NCBI GenBank assembly: GCA_014706295.1
Contig: JACSVZ010000016.1
Coordinates: 11,699,168-11,763,167 of the forward strand
Direction of reading: 5' to 3'
Origin: Lycocorax pyrrhopterus obiensis
Lineage: Eukaryota; Chordata; Aves; Passeriformes; Paradisaeidae
DNA length: 64,000 nucleotides
The notes below the pieces were generated by a model that was not told where the DNA came from, did no database searches, and saw only the letters and a program-made list of their open reading frames with translations. The position numbers and the translations under genes were made by a program. Within the stretch, counting starts at the first letter, position 1, and every line of letters starts with the position of its first letter. Of this stretch, positions 38,601-51,165 are shown one piece after another.

Positions 38601-41600
38601 CTGCAGAGTAAAGAAAAAAAGAAAAATGAAAGAGATTCAAGTATTTTAAAGTATTTGATGCTACACATTTACCAGTTAAGAGAAAACTTAGCTCTTCCAA
38701 AGCTAGGACACCTTCTCAGGGTTTCTACATTTACAGAACCTCTCTCAACACTTCATGGATGACCACAAAATATTCTTCCAAAATGGTCATTTCATTAGAA
38801 TGCAGATGTTGGTTTGACATATGTGCAGTCATACTCCTGTTTTTGTGATCCGGTTGCTGGCATAATAATTAACTGAGTTTTCTCATCCATTGCATTTTCA
38901 GTAGTTATTTAGAGCAGGGAGATGCCTGCACAACTCGTGTGCTGTATTGAGCATATAAACATCAGCTGTGCTGTTGGAGATTTTACACACTTCATTTGTG
39001 GGGACAAAACTGACACATCCTCAGGCACATTCTGCTTTCTGTAGAAGACTGCATTTTTGAGACTGTATAAACACAGAAAAATAAAGTCAGGAAGAAGGGA
39101 AGGAATAATAAGGCTATCTACAATTTAGGGCTCTTACCTAAGACAGATATTTTGTCTCTCTTTACACTTAACAGGAAGGAAAATGTACTTCTGCAGCCAT
39201 CCTCTGGATGGTATGGCTCTTTCTGTTGGCTCTGGTGGGAGGCTGCATGTTTACTTTAGGAGAGGTGAGTAATATTTAGCTAGATAACATTACTGAGATT
39301 ATTTCCACCCTCAGAGACTTTGATTTGGTTTAAAATTTAATTTCCATACTTCTTTTATGTCCTGTATGCTTTAGGTCCTGTGTATAGGATGAATACAGTT
39401 ACTAATTATTAACACATTCATAAAATGCTAAGAATGCTCAGATTAAATATTGATGGAAGACACCTAAACATCTAGATAGACACACTTACTATTGAAAGAT
39501 AAGAAAGAAATTAAATTACAGGAAATATCAGAGAAGCATCTGCAAAACATGATGTTTCAGTTTGATCCCATAATCAGATGGTGATACAAGTGATCACAAA
39601 GACCTTGAGAGTCCTTGTTATTGTCACATCTTCTCCTAAGAGAGACTCTCAGAACTGCAGGTTCCTGGTGTACACATAAGTCAGGTTTGTAGCTTCTCGG
39701 AGTGATGCTGAGTAACAGCTGTTTTGCCTGTTTAGTGTGTGCATGCTTTTGTGCTTGTTTAGAATCTATTGTTTAGTATGGTTGCTTTCTTTAAAGGATA
39801 GAGGATTTCGATAAGGTGTAGAAAATCCCAAGACCACTTTCTTAAGTTACACAGCATTCATGTGATAAATCAGATAATAAACCTAGCCGTAGTAAAAGAC
39901 AGAATTCCTCAAAATGTTAGGGGAAAGCACTTATATGTAAAGGGAAGCAAGCACTGCACGTGCTACAATGAAATATGACTTCCACAGTGGTCGGCCCAGA
40001 TGTCCAAAATCATGAGTCAGAAACCAGGAAACCATTAATTAGTTAAAACTGTCAGCTTATTTTTATTAGATTTCCTCTAGAAGATCCACATATTAAATTT
40101 TTAAATTCAATTTCAAATACATTAAAAATTCAACTTAACTTGATGCTTGAACAAGACTTGATGTTTTTCATTCTCTGGAGCAGAAAACTTACAGGTTTTC
40201 CTTTGCCATTTTTGTCCCTATGATTCAATGTTTTAAACTACAGCCTCTGATGCTCTTCTATTACCAAGCATTACTTAATCTGCTCAGGCAACAGAAATAT
40301 GTTGCAGACATTCACCAAGGCTGGTGCAAGGACATGGGCAGAAAAAGACTATTCAAAAAGTGTTTTAAGCACATTTATTTAAATGCAGCATTGAAACAGA
40401 AAAGGGTGTCACTAATGTTACAGATTTCTTTAAAAATGTCTCAACTGTCCTTTGAAGTCGGATCTTGCAGCAAAATCTCACTCTAACTACAGCTCAGTCA
40501 TGTTTCAACTGAAGGCAGTGCAGATTTTCCAGCTTCTTCAGTGGAAGCAGGATAAAATCCTTAATCATAGATGTGACCATTGGAAGGGATTTTTAAGTCA
40601 TCGTGCCAAATTCCTGAGCTAAACAGGACTGTTCTTTCCCCAGAATTTCATATAGTCACCTGTTAAATGCTTTCCTTAGTAATGACACTCAGGGATGCAG
40701 TTTTAGTCATTACTTGATTTTCCCAAATATTTAAGATTTTCTTTCAAATTTCTTTGTTTGCCTCAAGAATGATGTTCCTCTCTTCACCTCACCACTACAA
40801 AACGTCAGTTTCTGACTTAATTGTGATTTTCCTGTACTGTCTTCCGAGTCCCGACAACCTTTTTTCATTGTGAACGCTGTAATCAGGAAGACAATAAAAT
40901 ACTCTGTTTCATTAAGGTCCAGAGATTCATCTTTCTGGGACCTGTTACATCCATTTCTGCCTGTGAGAAACAGGGATACTCAGAGCACACCATTAGAAGG
41001 CAACTACAATTGTTTCCCACAAAAGGCATACTGGATTTAGAAAGTAAAAGAATCATAGTGCTTAATCATTAGACACCTCCCCCAAAGCTGAATCCAGAAC
41101 CGATTGTGCCTCAGTTCCAAACACACTGATGGGATCCTCAGAAGGGGCTGCAAAGCTACTGTGAGTCAGCTTTCCCTCTGCACACCTGTCAAAACCTGTC
41201 CCCTCAAAACCCGGGGAGACACCTCTAACCACTGCAACCCAAAGCCATTTTATGTGAGCAGCACAATGGCTCTTCTGTCATTCAGCATTTTTATGTTTTC
41301 CTTCCAGTCTGATCAACTAATCCCATGGAGCATGACTTTGAAGGCTGGTACACCTGCAATGAGCCTCACCTCCATCTAGGGGGTACCAACCTCTGTCTAG
41401 GGGTGACAATTAGTTAAGCTGAGAACAATTTCAATTAATTTTGGTAATTAACCTCCCATATAAAAGGCACAGATTGGCTTGCTGCTGGTTTGGGGTTTTT
41501 TGTTGTTGAAGTTCAATTCTAGCTGCCTACTTGCAAGAGTGTTTTGGCCTAATGCTCAGAGCTGAGAGGTGGTACCTCTGTGTGAGCCTGATACCTGACT

Positions 41601-42212
41601 TCTGGGGAGAATGAGGAATTTGGATACTTGAACTCAGTTTGTCACTGCGTAGCTCTGGACTATCGCTGCACTAACGTGAAGGGCCATGACTTACATCTTA
41701 TATGGGGAATTTGGTACCTGATGGTTTATGGCTGAGGCTTCTAAAGATACCTGGCACTGCATGAGGTGCCTACGGGCACTTTGGTGTTTTATTGGCTGCT
41801 TGTGTCTTCTCCAGCACTAAGAGGCCACATCCTGGGGCCTGGTGCTACAAGAGGGGTCACCTACTCTGATCCCAGAGAAGTAGCTTTGTTTTCATCAGGG
41901 CTGGTGTAGATCATCTCCCACACTGTTCCTGAGTGTGCTCTTGTGTAGGAAACTCTCTCATATCCACCTGTCTCCCTGCTGTACAGAAATCAGGAATTAA
42001 GTTGAGTTTACTATTTGTGGTCTGTTTATCAAACCCAACTACAACATGCAGAGAAACTTGATCTCTGAGACCCAGGAAAACCAAGGAATAAATGAATAAA
42101 CAGGTAAGTCTGTATTCTTCCTCTTTGTGCGTGATTTTTCAGTTTGGTCTCAAAACAAACAAAATATTGTGAGTCTTTAAACACTTTCAAGCTAAATGCC
42201 TTCCAATGTTTG

Positions 42213-42240
<28 letters not shown>
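42213..42240. repeat. (TA)14 dinucleotide microsatellite
   Basis: Fourteen uninterrupted TA units follow TG and precede CACAC, so it is a compound TA/CA microsatellite. Confidence 0.98.
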
Positions 42241-42245
<5 letters not shown>

Positions 42246-42509
42246 TTTGTGAAATAATGTTGAATTCCTGTTGAATTAATTCTTGTGAATTAATTCTGTT
42301 ATTCAAAGTGCTTTTGGTTTTTTTACTTTGTAGAAAGATTTTTGAATTAAATTTAGGTATATTTAGTGTTGAATTACTGCTTTGATAAAAAAATAAAATT
42401 AATACACCTCAGTTGTTCAAATTTCTAAATGGACAGTATGGTTGTGGTTTTTTTTTTTCCTAGCTGGAACTATTCAGCCTAGAACTGAGTTTTCCTACAG
42501 AGCCTATGC

Positions 42510-42526
42510 AAAAAAAAAAAAAAAAA
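42510..42526. repeat. A17 homopolymer
   Basis: Seventeen consecutive A residues. No retrotransposed sequence is recognisable on its left side, so it is listed only as a homopolymer. Confidence 0.95.
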
Positions 42527-45072
42527 GCCAACTCACCCTTCCATTTGTTCTGTACTTTAAATAGAACTCTCTATCAGGCTGTGTTCAGTTTGTGGCTGTT
42601 CAGCACTTTGCAGTAACTGTAAAACTTCTTCCTGTTTTTGTCTTTCTATGTTTGTTTTTTTTTGCCCTGGCATTCCTCACACTTTGCCTTCCCTATCCTC
42701 TCCACTGCTACTCCCTTAAGGACACAGTCGAAGAATATGGACCTACTTGTCATCCTGTGGGACACACTCTGCAAAAGGTGCCCATATTCTGTCACTTGAA
42801 GCCAAATTATCAGTTCATTGTATTGCTATTCACATATCTAATAAAGAGCTTAATGGGCTGGAGCAAAGCAAACCGTAGGATGGAGACCTCTTTTTGCACA
42901 GAAAAGGTAGAATTGTTTGGACAGGGAAGGAAGGCAAAATTAAGTGAGGGTAGGACTTGTCTCACTGTCAGTGCTTGGTGCCATGAAGATTTTCTCCCAA
43001 AGTCGCTGCCTGTTGATCTGACACTTCTCTTATGACCTCTGAAATTTCACTTTCTTTTCAATATTGTCATTCCACAACATTAAAGAAAACTACACCCATA
43101 TCCAAAAATTTGAAGGATAAGAAGGACATCATTAGCTTTTTGGATTCTACAGATAAGCTTTTTTCTCTGTTTGAAGGTTGCCATAAATAATGCAAGACTA
43201 AACAGATAGTTTATTTACAATCATGAGGAATGTTTTAATAATTCAAAAGCTCTGTCCTGCTGGAGCACTAATCTCTTAACCAATCAAAAGAATATGAGCA
43301 GGTTATCCTCATGATGTGCAGAGTATGTTCTGAGCAGGCAGCAAAACAGAACCAAATGACAGATAAAACTCTAATTCAATACTTATTTATTTTTGTTTTG
43401 TTGTATTCTCCCATATTTCATATCTGTTTTGACAGACTTTTGTCTAAATCTTCAGAAAAGGTCATCAGCTCCACATGGCAAACAGCACAATTAGTGAAAA
43501 GGAAGCTATTGAAGTAGAGGCACCCATGTATTCAGAAAAACAATTTACAAGTTGATCATAATATATGGCACAATGTCTCATGGTTTTCCTTTTGAGAAAT
43601 GTTAACAGAAATGCAACAAGCAAATGTGTTCTCAGTATTACATAACTTGTACCCCATAAAATTGTTAAACAACAATTCAGGTGATGTCTGACAGTGAAAA
43701 CTATTGCATTTAAGTATCATGTGATGTGTATCTCAGTCTCAACTGACTCAGCTGGTGTGTTTTCCATGTGTAACAGATTTAAAGGTTAGAAAAAGGGTAG
43801 ATTATCGAATAAATACTTTTTCAGAACTTTAAAATACAGGCAAGGCAGGTGAGAAGTAAGAGACCCTGCAGACCCAGGTGATAGGGGCTCAATGACTGGA
43901 TTAATGCAAGAGTTTTTTTTTGCTTGCTTTCCTTTGAAGTATCAAGTTTCTTGTGAAGACAATGAGCCAAGAAGAGGAATTAGCCTGTTCTTGAAATTTC
44001 ATACAGTTAATTTATCAAACAAAATAGTTTGTAGGGGCTACAAAGAAGACTGGTATCTGCTTCAGTCTTCTAGTGGAACTGAGATCACCTTAAAATGCTT
44101 GACATAGAAAATGAAACTTTTACCTCAAAATGTAGGTGTCAGTTGCCTTTGCTATTGCAGGCTTGTAGATGAACCTCCATGTGTAGTTGTTTTCATGTGG
44201 TGTACCTTGATAAACAAATATTCTTCAGAGTATGCAATCTTAACATAATCAGTTTTGGGTATTACACTGCTAGAGGATGTGGTGTGCACAGAATGTGTCA
44301 AAACAGGCTGGCACTCAGGTAATGACTGAGCTGCTGATTTCTGTCTTCCATTTTGACAGTTTACCCTCCTGTATGTATTTTATGGCAGCAGAACTGGCAG
44401 TAGAGTCTCTGAGAGTGAAACAGCAGTAAGAGAATGACAAGAGAAATCATTACATCTGTAAGTGCGTACCATTAAACTGGAGAGTACTCAGGGGACAATG
44501 CGGAAAGTTCCGCATGAAAGCAAAATGCAACCTGGCAAAACTTCAGAAAAGATTAGAACTAGACAGGAAAACTGAAGTTACCCTACAATGACAGCATTGA
44601 GAGCAAACTCAAGACACATGCTTCAGTGTGTTTTCCAAAGGCACAGAGCAAAGCCAAAAGAAAGCTCTCAAGATCCTTTAAACTTTATTAGACAATATGT
44701 CTGCATCCACCAGGCTCCTCAGACTAACAGGTTTGAATGTTACAAAAACCCAAGCAAATGAAATAATCTCTGTTGCTGAGGGCATTTCATTCTTTTGTGA
44801 ACAGTAAACTCCCCAGCTCTCTGCTGTCTGACCACAGAGGAGCAGAACATGCACATGCTGAGGATAACCAGCTCATGACAGTCGCTCCCCCATCAAGGCA
44901 GCCACTTACTTCAGGAGAGATGCTGTTACATCGTTATTTTACCGTACACTTATGGAGCTGATGACATTTAATTCAGCACGTTTTCTGAGCTTTTTCAGCA
45001 CTTGATCTCAAGTGCCTGATCATAAATATGCAACTAGTCTGATGTTATGCTGGCACTTGAATTTATACTCAC

Positions 45073-45247
45073 CATAAAGCATAGCTCCTCCAGTTTCATG
45101 CAGAAAGCGGAATCGATGGTTTTTAAACAACCAAATTGTTAGTATTGTAAGAATGAGTAGAAAGTTAAAGATTAGCAGCTCCACAGCTCCCTGATGATAA
45201 AAGTGATCTTCATCTTTCACTGATACATATTTCTTCAACTTCTCCAT
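45073..45247 (-). CDS. SLC9A9: SLC9A9 coding exon 1 (residues 1-58 plus first base of codon 59)
   Basis: This exon carries the start codon at 45247-45245. Upstream bases give GAAATGG, with G at -3 and G at +4, which is a good start context. The protein begins [10 protein letters not shown], is followed by a charged stretch to HQGA (residues 18-21), and then has a hydrophobic helix at about residues 21-41 ([20 protein letters not shown]). Next come KNHRF and the family motif [10 protein letters not shown] (47-56). The exon ends with TATG before GTGAGT at 45072-45067, leaving one base for the Gly-59 codon. The start matches the mammalian protein in position: 21 residues up to HQGA in both. The frame also stays open upstream to an ATG at 45367, which would add 40 residues unlike anything I know in the family, so I prefer the inner start. 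The exon lies in AT-rich DNA without a CpG island. Confidence 0.93.
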
Positions 45248-45252
45248 TTCAT
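45235..45252 (-). promoter_or_regulatory. Out-of-frame upstream ATG overlapping the SLC9A9 start
   Basis: Reading the minus strand, an ATG at 45252-45250 lies five bases before the main start and in another frame. It reads ATG AAA TGG AGA AGT TGA, so it encodes five residues and stops at 45235, inside the main coding sequence. It has G at -3. If it lies in the mature mRNA it would compete with the main start for scanning ribosomes. Confidence 0.6.
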
Positions 45253-45560
45253 TCCCTTTATAGAAAGTATGTGAAAAAATAAAAGGAGAAAAAAAAATCA
45301 CAGGACGGAAAGTGTTGTCACTTTTGGTACAAAAAGTCCAGACACTACAGACATTCACAGCAAGCACATCTGTTTCATTTGCAGCCTCATGGTAAAGTGC
45401 CCCAGCTCAGAATTCAGCTGGATTCTAGTTACAGCTTCCTGTTTCTCTCTTAAAGCTGCCCTGTCTCATTTTTAACGTTACGATTGTGTTCTGGACTGCG
45501 CTTGCTCTGGCTGTGGATGCACAAATTGCCTCCAAGGCTCAGACTCTCAGTTTCTAAAAT
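45248..45560 (-). promoter_or_regulatory. Probable SLC9A9 5' UTR and proximal promoter
   Basis: This region directly precedes the start codon, so it should hold the 5' UTR and core promoter unless an upstream noncoding exon exists. It is not a CpG island: CpG is sparse (for instance near 45478-45500), and the sequence is mixed to AT-rich. I cannot place a TATA box or transcription start with confidence. The reading frame stays open up to an ATG at 45367. Confidence 0.35.
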
Positions 45561-48403
45561 TCTGTTGTAAAACTCAGTGTGTGTTCATACTGTTCTTTTC
45601 CTGTAGTTTAACAGCACAATCTGAATCCTAAAAGTCATATTTTGTCTTCACAGTTTAAGATGGACAAAATTATGTTAAAAAAATGGCATAGCAACCTTTA
45701 CTACATTTTGGAAGTTTAAGAACCTTTCCTCTTTCCCACATTTAAATGTAAGTGACATAGAATAAAGGTGATGCTTTACTATGGTGCAAAGACGGAAGAA
45801 GAAAAAAAAAATCAATGAATAAGGATTTCAAGACTTAGGCACTTGTATTGATCCTGCTAGAAGACTGATATCTGTAAAAGCAAGGGTCCAATCACCTAGA
45901 ATTAGAAGTGCTTAAACCCTGCTACTGAACTGAAAAAAATGCCGTGGGATACACTTTTCATCATTTCTGCTGTTCACAGGTTTTGATTTACTCAATTCCT
46001 TATTCAATTAAGCCAGAAAAACAGTAGAAATACTCTATGTATAGCAAATACTCCTGCAAGCTTTTCTGTCTAAGCTCATGGCTGCAATGCATGTACACAC
46101 AGAGAATTTCAAACAAACTTTAAACTTCATCAGAAAAAAACAGCAATTCTGCTTCTCATTATAAAAAGATAATCTTCTCATTATTTGATGTTAAAATCCC
46201 ATTTTTTTTAAACAAATTTTGGAGGAAACTAATCTTTACAGAATCCATTCCAAGTCAGGTAAGTGTCAAAGGTGAATAACCCAGGAATACCCAGCTGTCC
46301 GTACTCAGTAATTTTGGGGCTGTAGCTCATAGCAGAAAATGTTCCTCAGGAGGCCCTGTTACTTCAATCAATCTGCCATGTTTTAAAATATTTTTTTCTT
46401 GATAATCAATCACTTGCATCCTCTGCATAAGCTAATTTCATCCCTTTTACAGGTTTCCTCTTTTTACTTTCACTTTGTAAGAAAATTATTTTCCTTCTAG
46501 TTCTTTTTTAATTAATGCTTTTCTTTGCTTACCAGATGTTTTTTCAACCTCTATAAGTGGTTTAACTTTGTTCTCTACACTGTTTCACTGTTTTCTCTCC
46601 TTTGTGTTTCCCTCATTTTCTCTCTCTTTTTGTAGTTTTACCTGATAACTTGCAAACACAGTCAGGATTGTTTACGTCAAAACTGTATTTCTGAACTAAT
46701 TTTCAAAGGAGTCTCTGTGAGGTGCAAAGTTGGCAGAAACCAGATGACACCTCCCAAACTAACTGTGTGACTCAATTTTAAGCAAGGGTAACAATGCTAA
46801 CCTGTATTTCTTGAGAATTATTCAATACCGTATTTAGAATTAAAAAAATAATGCAAGGGAATTTGATGTAGCAGTTTCATTATACAACTGATGCAACTGT
46901 TTAAAAAATGTTAGTCACATAGCCAAGGCTTATGACTTTCACAGAGGAGAAAAAATAAAAATGAAGGCTTGATTTGGTTTTCATATTCACAGTTTAGAAA
47001 TGACAGTGACTTCAATTTTGTGAGTCTGATCATCCATCTCCAATGTAGAAGTATCAAAAGCATGCAAAAAAAATCAATTGAAAATAATCACATTCAGTTT
47101 CTTTTGCAATAAAACCCAAAGATTTGTTTATTATGAGAGCCAGTTCTTTTCCACCCTGTCAAATAGGTAATTTGCAGGCACTTATAATGAAATCAATGGA
47201 GTGAAAAAAGGTAATTTTATCCTGATAATCTCAGTGATTAGACTATTCACTTCAGATTTGGGAGTCAGGCTCATGTTTTTATTTGAATTTACCTGAACTC
47301 ATATTTTTCACCAAACAACAAGGAGTTCCTTAGTCTTACTGCTAGAGCAGGGTGGTATGAAATATTTGAAACACATGAGTGTTAATTTCCAAAGCTGCCT
47401 TTTCCCTTTTGGAAAATAGGGTTATGATTCTGCCCTATCTCAGAAGATGATCTGATACATGTTTGTGAAGCAATCACATGTTACAGCAATTTGCACCAGG
47501 CCAGAGCTTAAATGAAAACAGAATTTCAGGTTTAGTATCAGGCTTGCAGGTGTTGGACTTGGGGCTTAAATTCTGCCAAAGCTCCTTATATAATTTTGGG
47601 GAGGTCTGGTTCTAAACAGCACTCACCATGTTACAGGATTGGGGTTTCAGGTGTTGCTTCCTCTCAGAGATGTAAGACAGTTTCAAACCAGCTTTCCAGA
47701 CACAGCCACTCATCGCAGTTGCAGCTTCTGAGGAATCCAGGAATGACATCTAAAAACTGTTGTTTCTCTTCGCATTCTCAACCATTGTGTTAATTATTAC
47801 TCTACACTATCTGAAATATGCAAAAGGCATGATGACTAAGGCAGGATAACTGTTGCAACATGTTTGTAAGTGAGAATTTTATACATGCATTGTTGGGGGA
47901 AATATACTGGAATTAAGTGGTGCAGGACCTTAAGAGTGCTTTTTGCTTTTAATAATCTGATGATGTTTGGCACCTATAGGCTACTCAGAGGGATGCCTGA
48001 AATGTTCGGGGTCGTATATGGAGAAGAGCTAATGCGAAGCCTGTAAGTAATAGAAGAGCCTGTATGAAATGTTTCAGTCCAGTTAATTTTGCTACACTTT
48101 GTGCTTATTGGTGGGGCTGTATTGTTGTTCTCTGCCATGTGATTTTATTAGAGGTACACAGAGCCAGATACCTCTACAGCTAAATTAAGCCAAATCAGCT
48201 CTTCACTATTTCTTTAGCAAATTTTTGCTGTGCACAGTTTTGTAAACAAGGATGAGTCTGAGTAGATGAGGAGCAGCTCTACTGAGAAAGTAGAGCTATC
48301 CATGAAAAATACACAGAAAAACAGTATAGCCTTGGAAAACCTATCTGGGTTTGCAATAAGAACTCACTTGAAAAACTGTTGGCAATGTGGCCAGGTAATC
48401 TGA

Positions 48404-48419
48404 TTTTTTTTTTTTTTTT
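48404..48419. repeat. T16 homopolymer
   Basis: Sixteen consecutive T residues, read directly. No retrotransposon copy is recognisable next to it. Confidence 0.95.
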
Positions 48420-51067
48420 GTGCTTAGGTCTTTCCACCATTTTCAGCGGTATTCAGGCCCTTCAGTAATTTCCCTTCCTAAAAAAGAATAACTTCTCTCC
48501 AAGTTTTGGATGGTTTGCAGGTTAAATAGGAAAACTGTTGCAACAGCTGCATCATATTTCCAATATTTAAAACAGATGATAAATTAAGAAGGAAGGGAAC
48601 TTGATAAAATAGAAAGTTACATTTTGGCTTTAAGAATAAGCTACCAGGTGAATGAAGAAAGTTGGCATGGGGAAGATATTTTGAATATTGCTTAACAGGC
48701 CAAGGATAGAGACAAAACAAGCGAAAGTTTCAGTGGAAGGCAATATGTTAAGTAATTCTCATAACACTGTGTTCTTACTACAAATAGTATTTGCTTTATC
48801 TTCTCTGGCATGTAACTTTAATGAACAAGAGGTAGTAGTCTTATTTTCTATGTTCACCTTATCAGCTCTATGGATTTCACAGAACAATAATCCTTTCCTC
48901 CCTTTGCTTGGCAGATGTAGAAGTCTGCTGTTAGAAACTACCAACATGGAATAGAAAGCAAGAAGAGTGTTGTAAATCAGTAGAGGGATTCTCACCTTGG
49001 GAGATATAAAGTCAGAAAAGGAGCAAAATGTAAAAATTGTAATTAATTATAGTTGGAATTCCAAGCAAAGATACAATGCTTTAGCACCACTGGCAATTCT
49101 GCAGGCGTAGGAAAAGTACAGACAAGAATAAAAGCAAACATTGAAAACAAGTGCATCTGTATGTGTAATTAAAAGACCAAGCAAAACCAACTCTGAAACT
49201 GAGAAATCAACCATATTGTGAGTACACAGATAACAATTGTTCTGTCACAGCTCGCTTGCCTAAAATCCCCAGACAGACTGGAACAGGATTAGTGGGATCA
49301 CAAGTGGTTATCCTTCTCTAATCCATTCCAGCCAAGAAGATCTGCCTGCTAGCTCCTGTTCTCATACACAACTGCCCAGGAAATACTGTGGGCTAAGGCC
49401 ACTTAAGGCCACTAAGCCCGCAGTGGTGGGCTAAGTGTCATTTATAACTGCCAGGCCTCTGAGCGTTTTAAAATCTCTTCTTCTACTGCTTAGAACAGTC
49501 TTCCTATGAAATCAGTTTATTTGCTGGTCGCTATTGATCTCGTTCTCTTTTTTTCTGAGGTCAGACTATGGTTTTACTATTGTTTATTTGATATTGCTGG
49601 TTTTCAATCTACATGGGTCACAGAGCCTCTAGAGGCAGAAATAAATCCACGTAATTGATGTATGTTTTATGTTATAGCTATTACATTTACCTGAAAAATA
49701 GCTTTAAAAATAATTTCTCCTTACTGGAATACAGCTTTCTATCCAGAAGGTGAAGCCTGTTTTGGTTTTTTTTCCCTCTGTGGTTGAGAGCCTGTTTTAC
49801 TGACTTATTAAAATGCAGTACTAATTATGATGAATATACATTGAATTGAGTGGAACTGGACTTTTAATCTCCCAAGACTTGTGATACTTGTGCTCATATG
49901 TCACTGTCTCCAGGCATTGTATTAACACAGGAAAGTCTTTTCTCCCTTTTGAGCATGAATGAATTTGATGCACCCTGCGATGTAACGAGCAGCTCAACAC
50001 ACTGTAATCATCTTGCTGGAATCTTCCTTCAGAGACCAAATTCAGTTTAGACAGAGCTGAAACGCTCATGTGTGCTTTTCTCACTGCGAAGACAGAAATG
50101 CCAGCATGCCTGAAGAAATGAAAGCTCTGAAAGACAGAAAGCACTTTGGTTCTAAGAGTTGTTACAGGAGAGTTAATCTGTTCCAGTTTAGAGAGTTTTA
50201 GCCAATAGGTTCAGAACTAAGATGAATTCTTACAAAATTGGGGGAAGCTGATATTACCAGTTCATGCAGTTTAAATTAATCCACACAATTGAATATCAGG
50301 ATTATGAAGGAGGTATTTCCAAGTTTACTTCTGTGGGTTTAATGTTCATTTTCAGCTTGAACTGCTGTATCTTTACCATTTTAAGTTAAATTTTTCTAAG
50401 TTACAGCTTCCTGGTGGTAGACTACTTTGGGGAGCTGACTCATGTTCAGCTCTTAGAACCATGGACTTGTGCATATCCACTGGTTTAAGTTTAGTTTCCT
50501 ATAAAAGCAGGCAATGCATCAGTCTCACAGACTGTGCTGCAGGCTGGAAAGTGTGTACTAAAAACTGATGCAAAAAGGTCATTGAATTCCTTTGTCTTTT
50601 CCATGTCCTTGTCACTAGTTTCTCTGCCCCATTGAGCCTGGGTCTACACTTGCAGGAGCCACTTCTGCTGCCCTTTTCCTTATATCCCTACTGAGTTACA
50701 ACCCCATTTCTCTGTTTGCTCAGGAAGTGTCTCGATATTCCTCCTGTGTAACCTGTTTCTGCTTCCATTTCTCTGCCTCCTTTTCCCATTTGAGCTCAGC
50801 CAGGTGTTCCTTCTTCATCCACACCAGCCTTCTGCCATGTTTGCTTGACTTTCTGCACGTTGGGAGGTCTTTGTGGTTTGAAGCAGCTCTCATTGAGATC
50901 AGTCTCTCCTGGGCTGTTAATATTAATACCCCACGCTTCCATAATGATGGTGATATCACATCACTGGTTCAGTTGTGTTAGGTGAACATCAACTACAGGA
51001 ATACAGCTGAATTCAGGATTTCCACACCACAGCAGCAAACATCCTGACTGTCATTGCCATCTAAGGC

Positions 51068-51165
51068 TTAAAAAAAATCCCCCAAAAACCATAAAATCCC
51101 CACCAAACTCCAAAAAAAAAAAAAAAAGGCAAAAAAAGAAAAAAAATCAACCTCAAACCCCAAAA
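51068..51165. repeat. A/C-rich low-complexity tract with A16
   Basis: A tract of A runs separated by CCCC or CC (AAAAAAAATCCCCCAAAAACC and similar), with 16 consecutive A residues at 51112-51127. It is low-complexity sequence. Confidence 0.9.

Larger units (their letters stand above)
38601..45072 (-). other. SLC9A9: SLC9A9 intron 1
   Basis: An intron of about 6.5 kb bounded by GTGAGT (45072) and CTCTGCAG (38601). It contains a (TA)14 microsatellite, a 17-base A run and a plus-strand exon-like block at 39175-39264 (see findings). The plus-strand open frame 42592-43035 starts with GTG and has no recognisable domain. Confidence 0.92.
4187..45247 (-). other. SLC9A9: SLC9A9 (NHE9) gene, 5' part: exons 1-5 and introns 1-4
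   Basis: The gene runs right to left and leaves the window inside intron 5. Five exons were found by similarity to the NHE6/7/9 family and each is bounded by AG and GT on the minus strand. Exon lengths of 175, 203, 78, 77 and 116 bases keep one frame through every junction and encode residues 1-216. NHE9 exchanges Na+ or K+ for H+ across late and recycling endosome membranes and so sets lumenal pH. The short N-terminus ending in HQGA, followed directly by the first helix, fits NHE9 better than NHE6 or NHE7, which have longer N-termini. In mammals SLC9A9 lies head to head with DIPK2A at a distance, which fits the absence of a second gene to the right. The family assignment is very secure; the choice of paralogue rests on the N-terminus as I remember it. 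Confidence 0.93.

Noticed and set aside
42592..43035. Plus-strand open frame of 147 codons with a hydrophobic start
   Set aside because: It begins with GTG, not ATG. The hydrophobic segment comes from a T-rich tract, and no family is recognisable.
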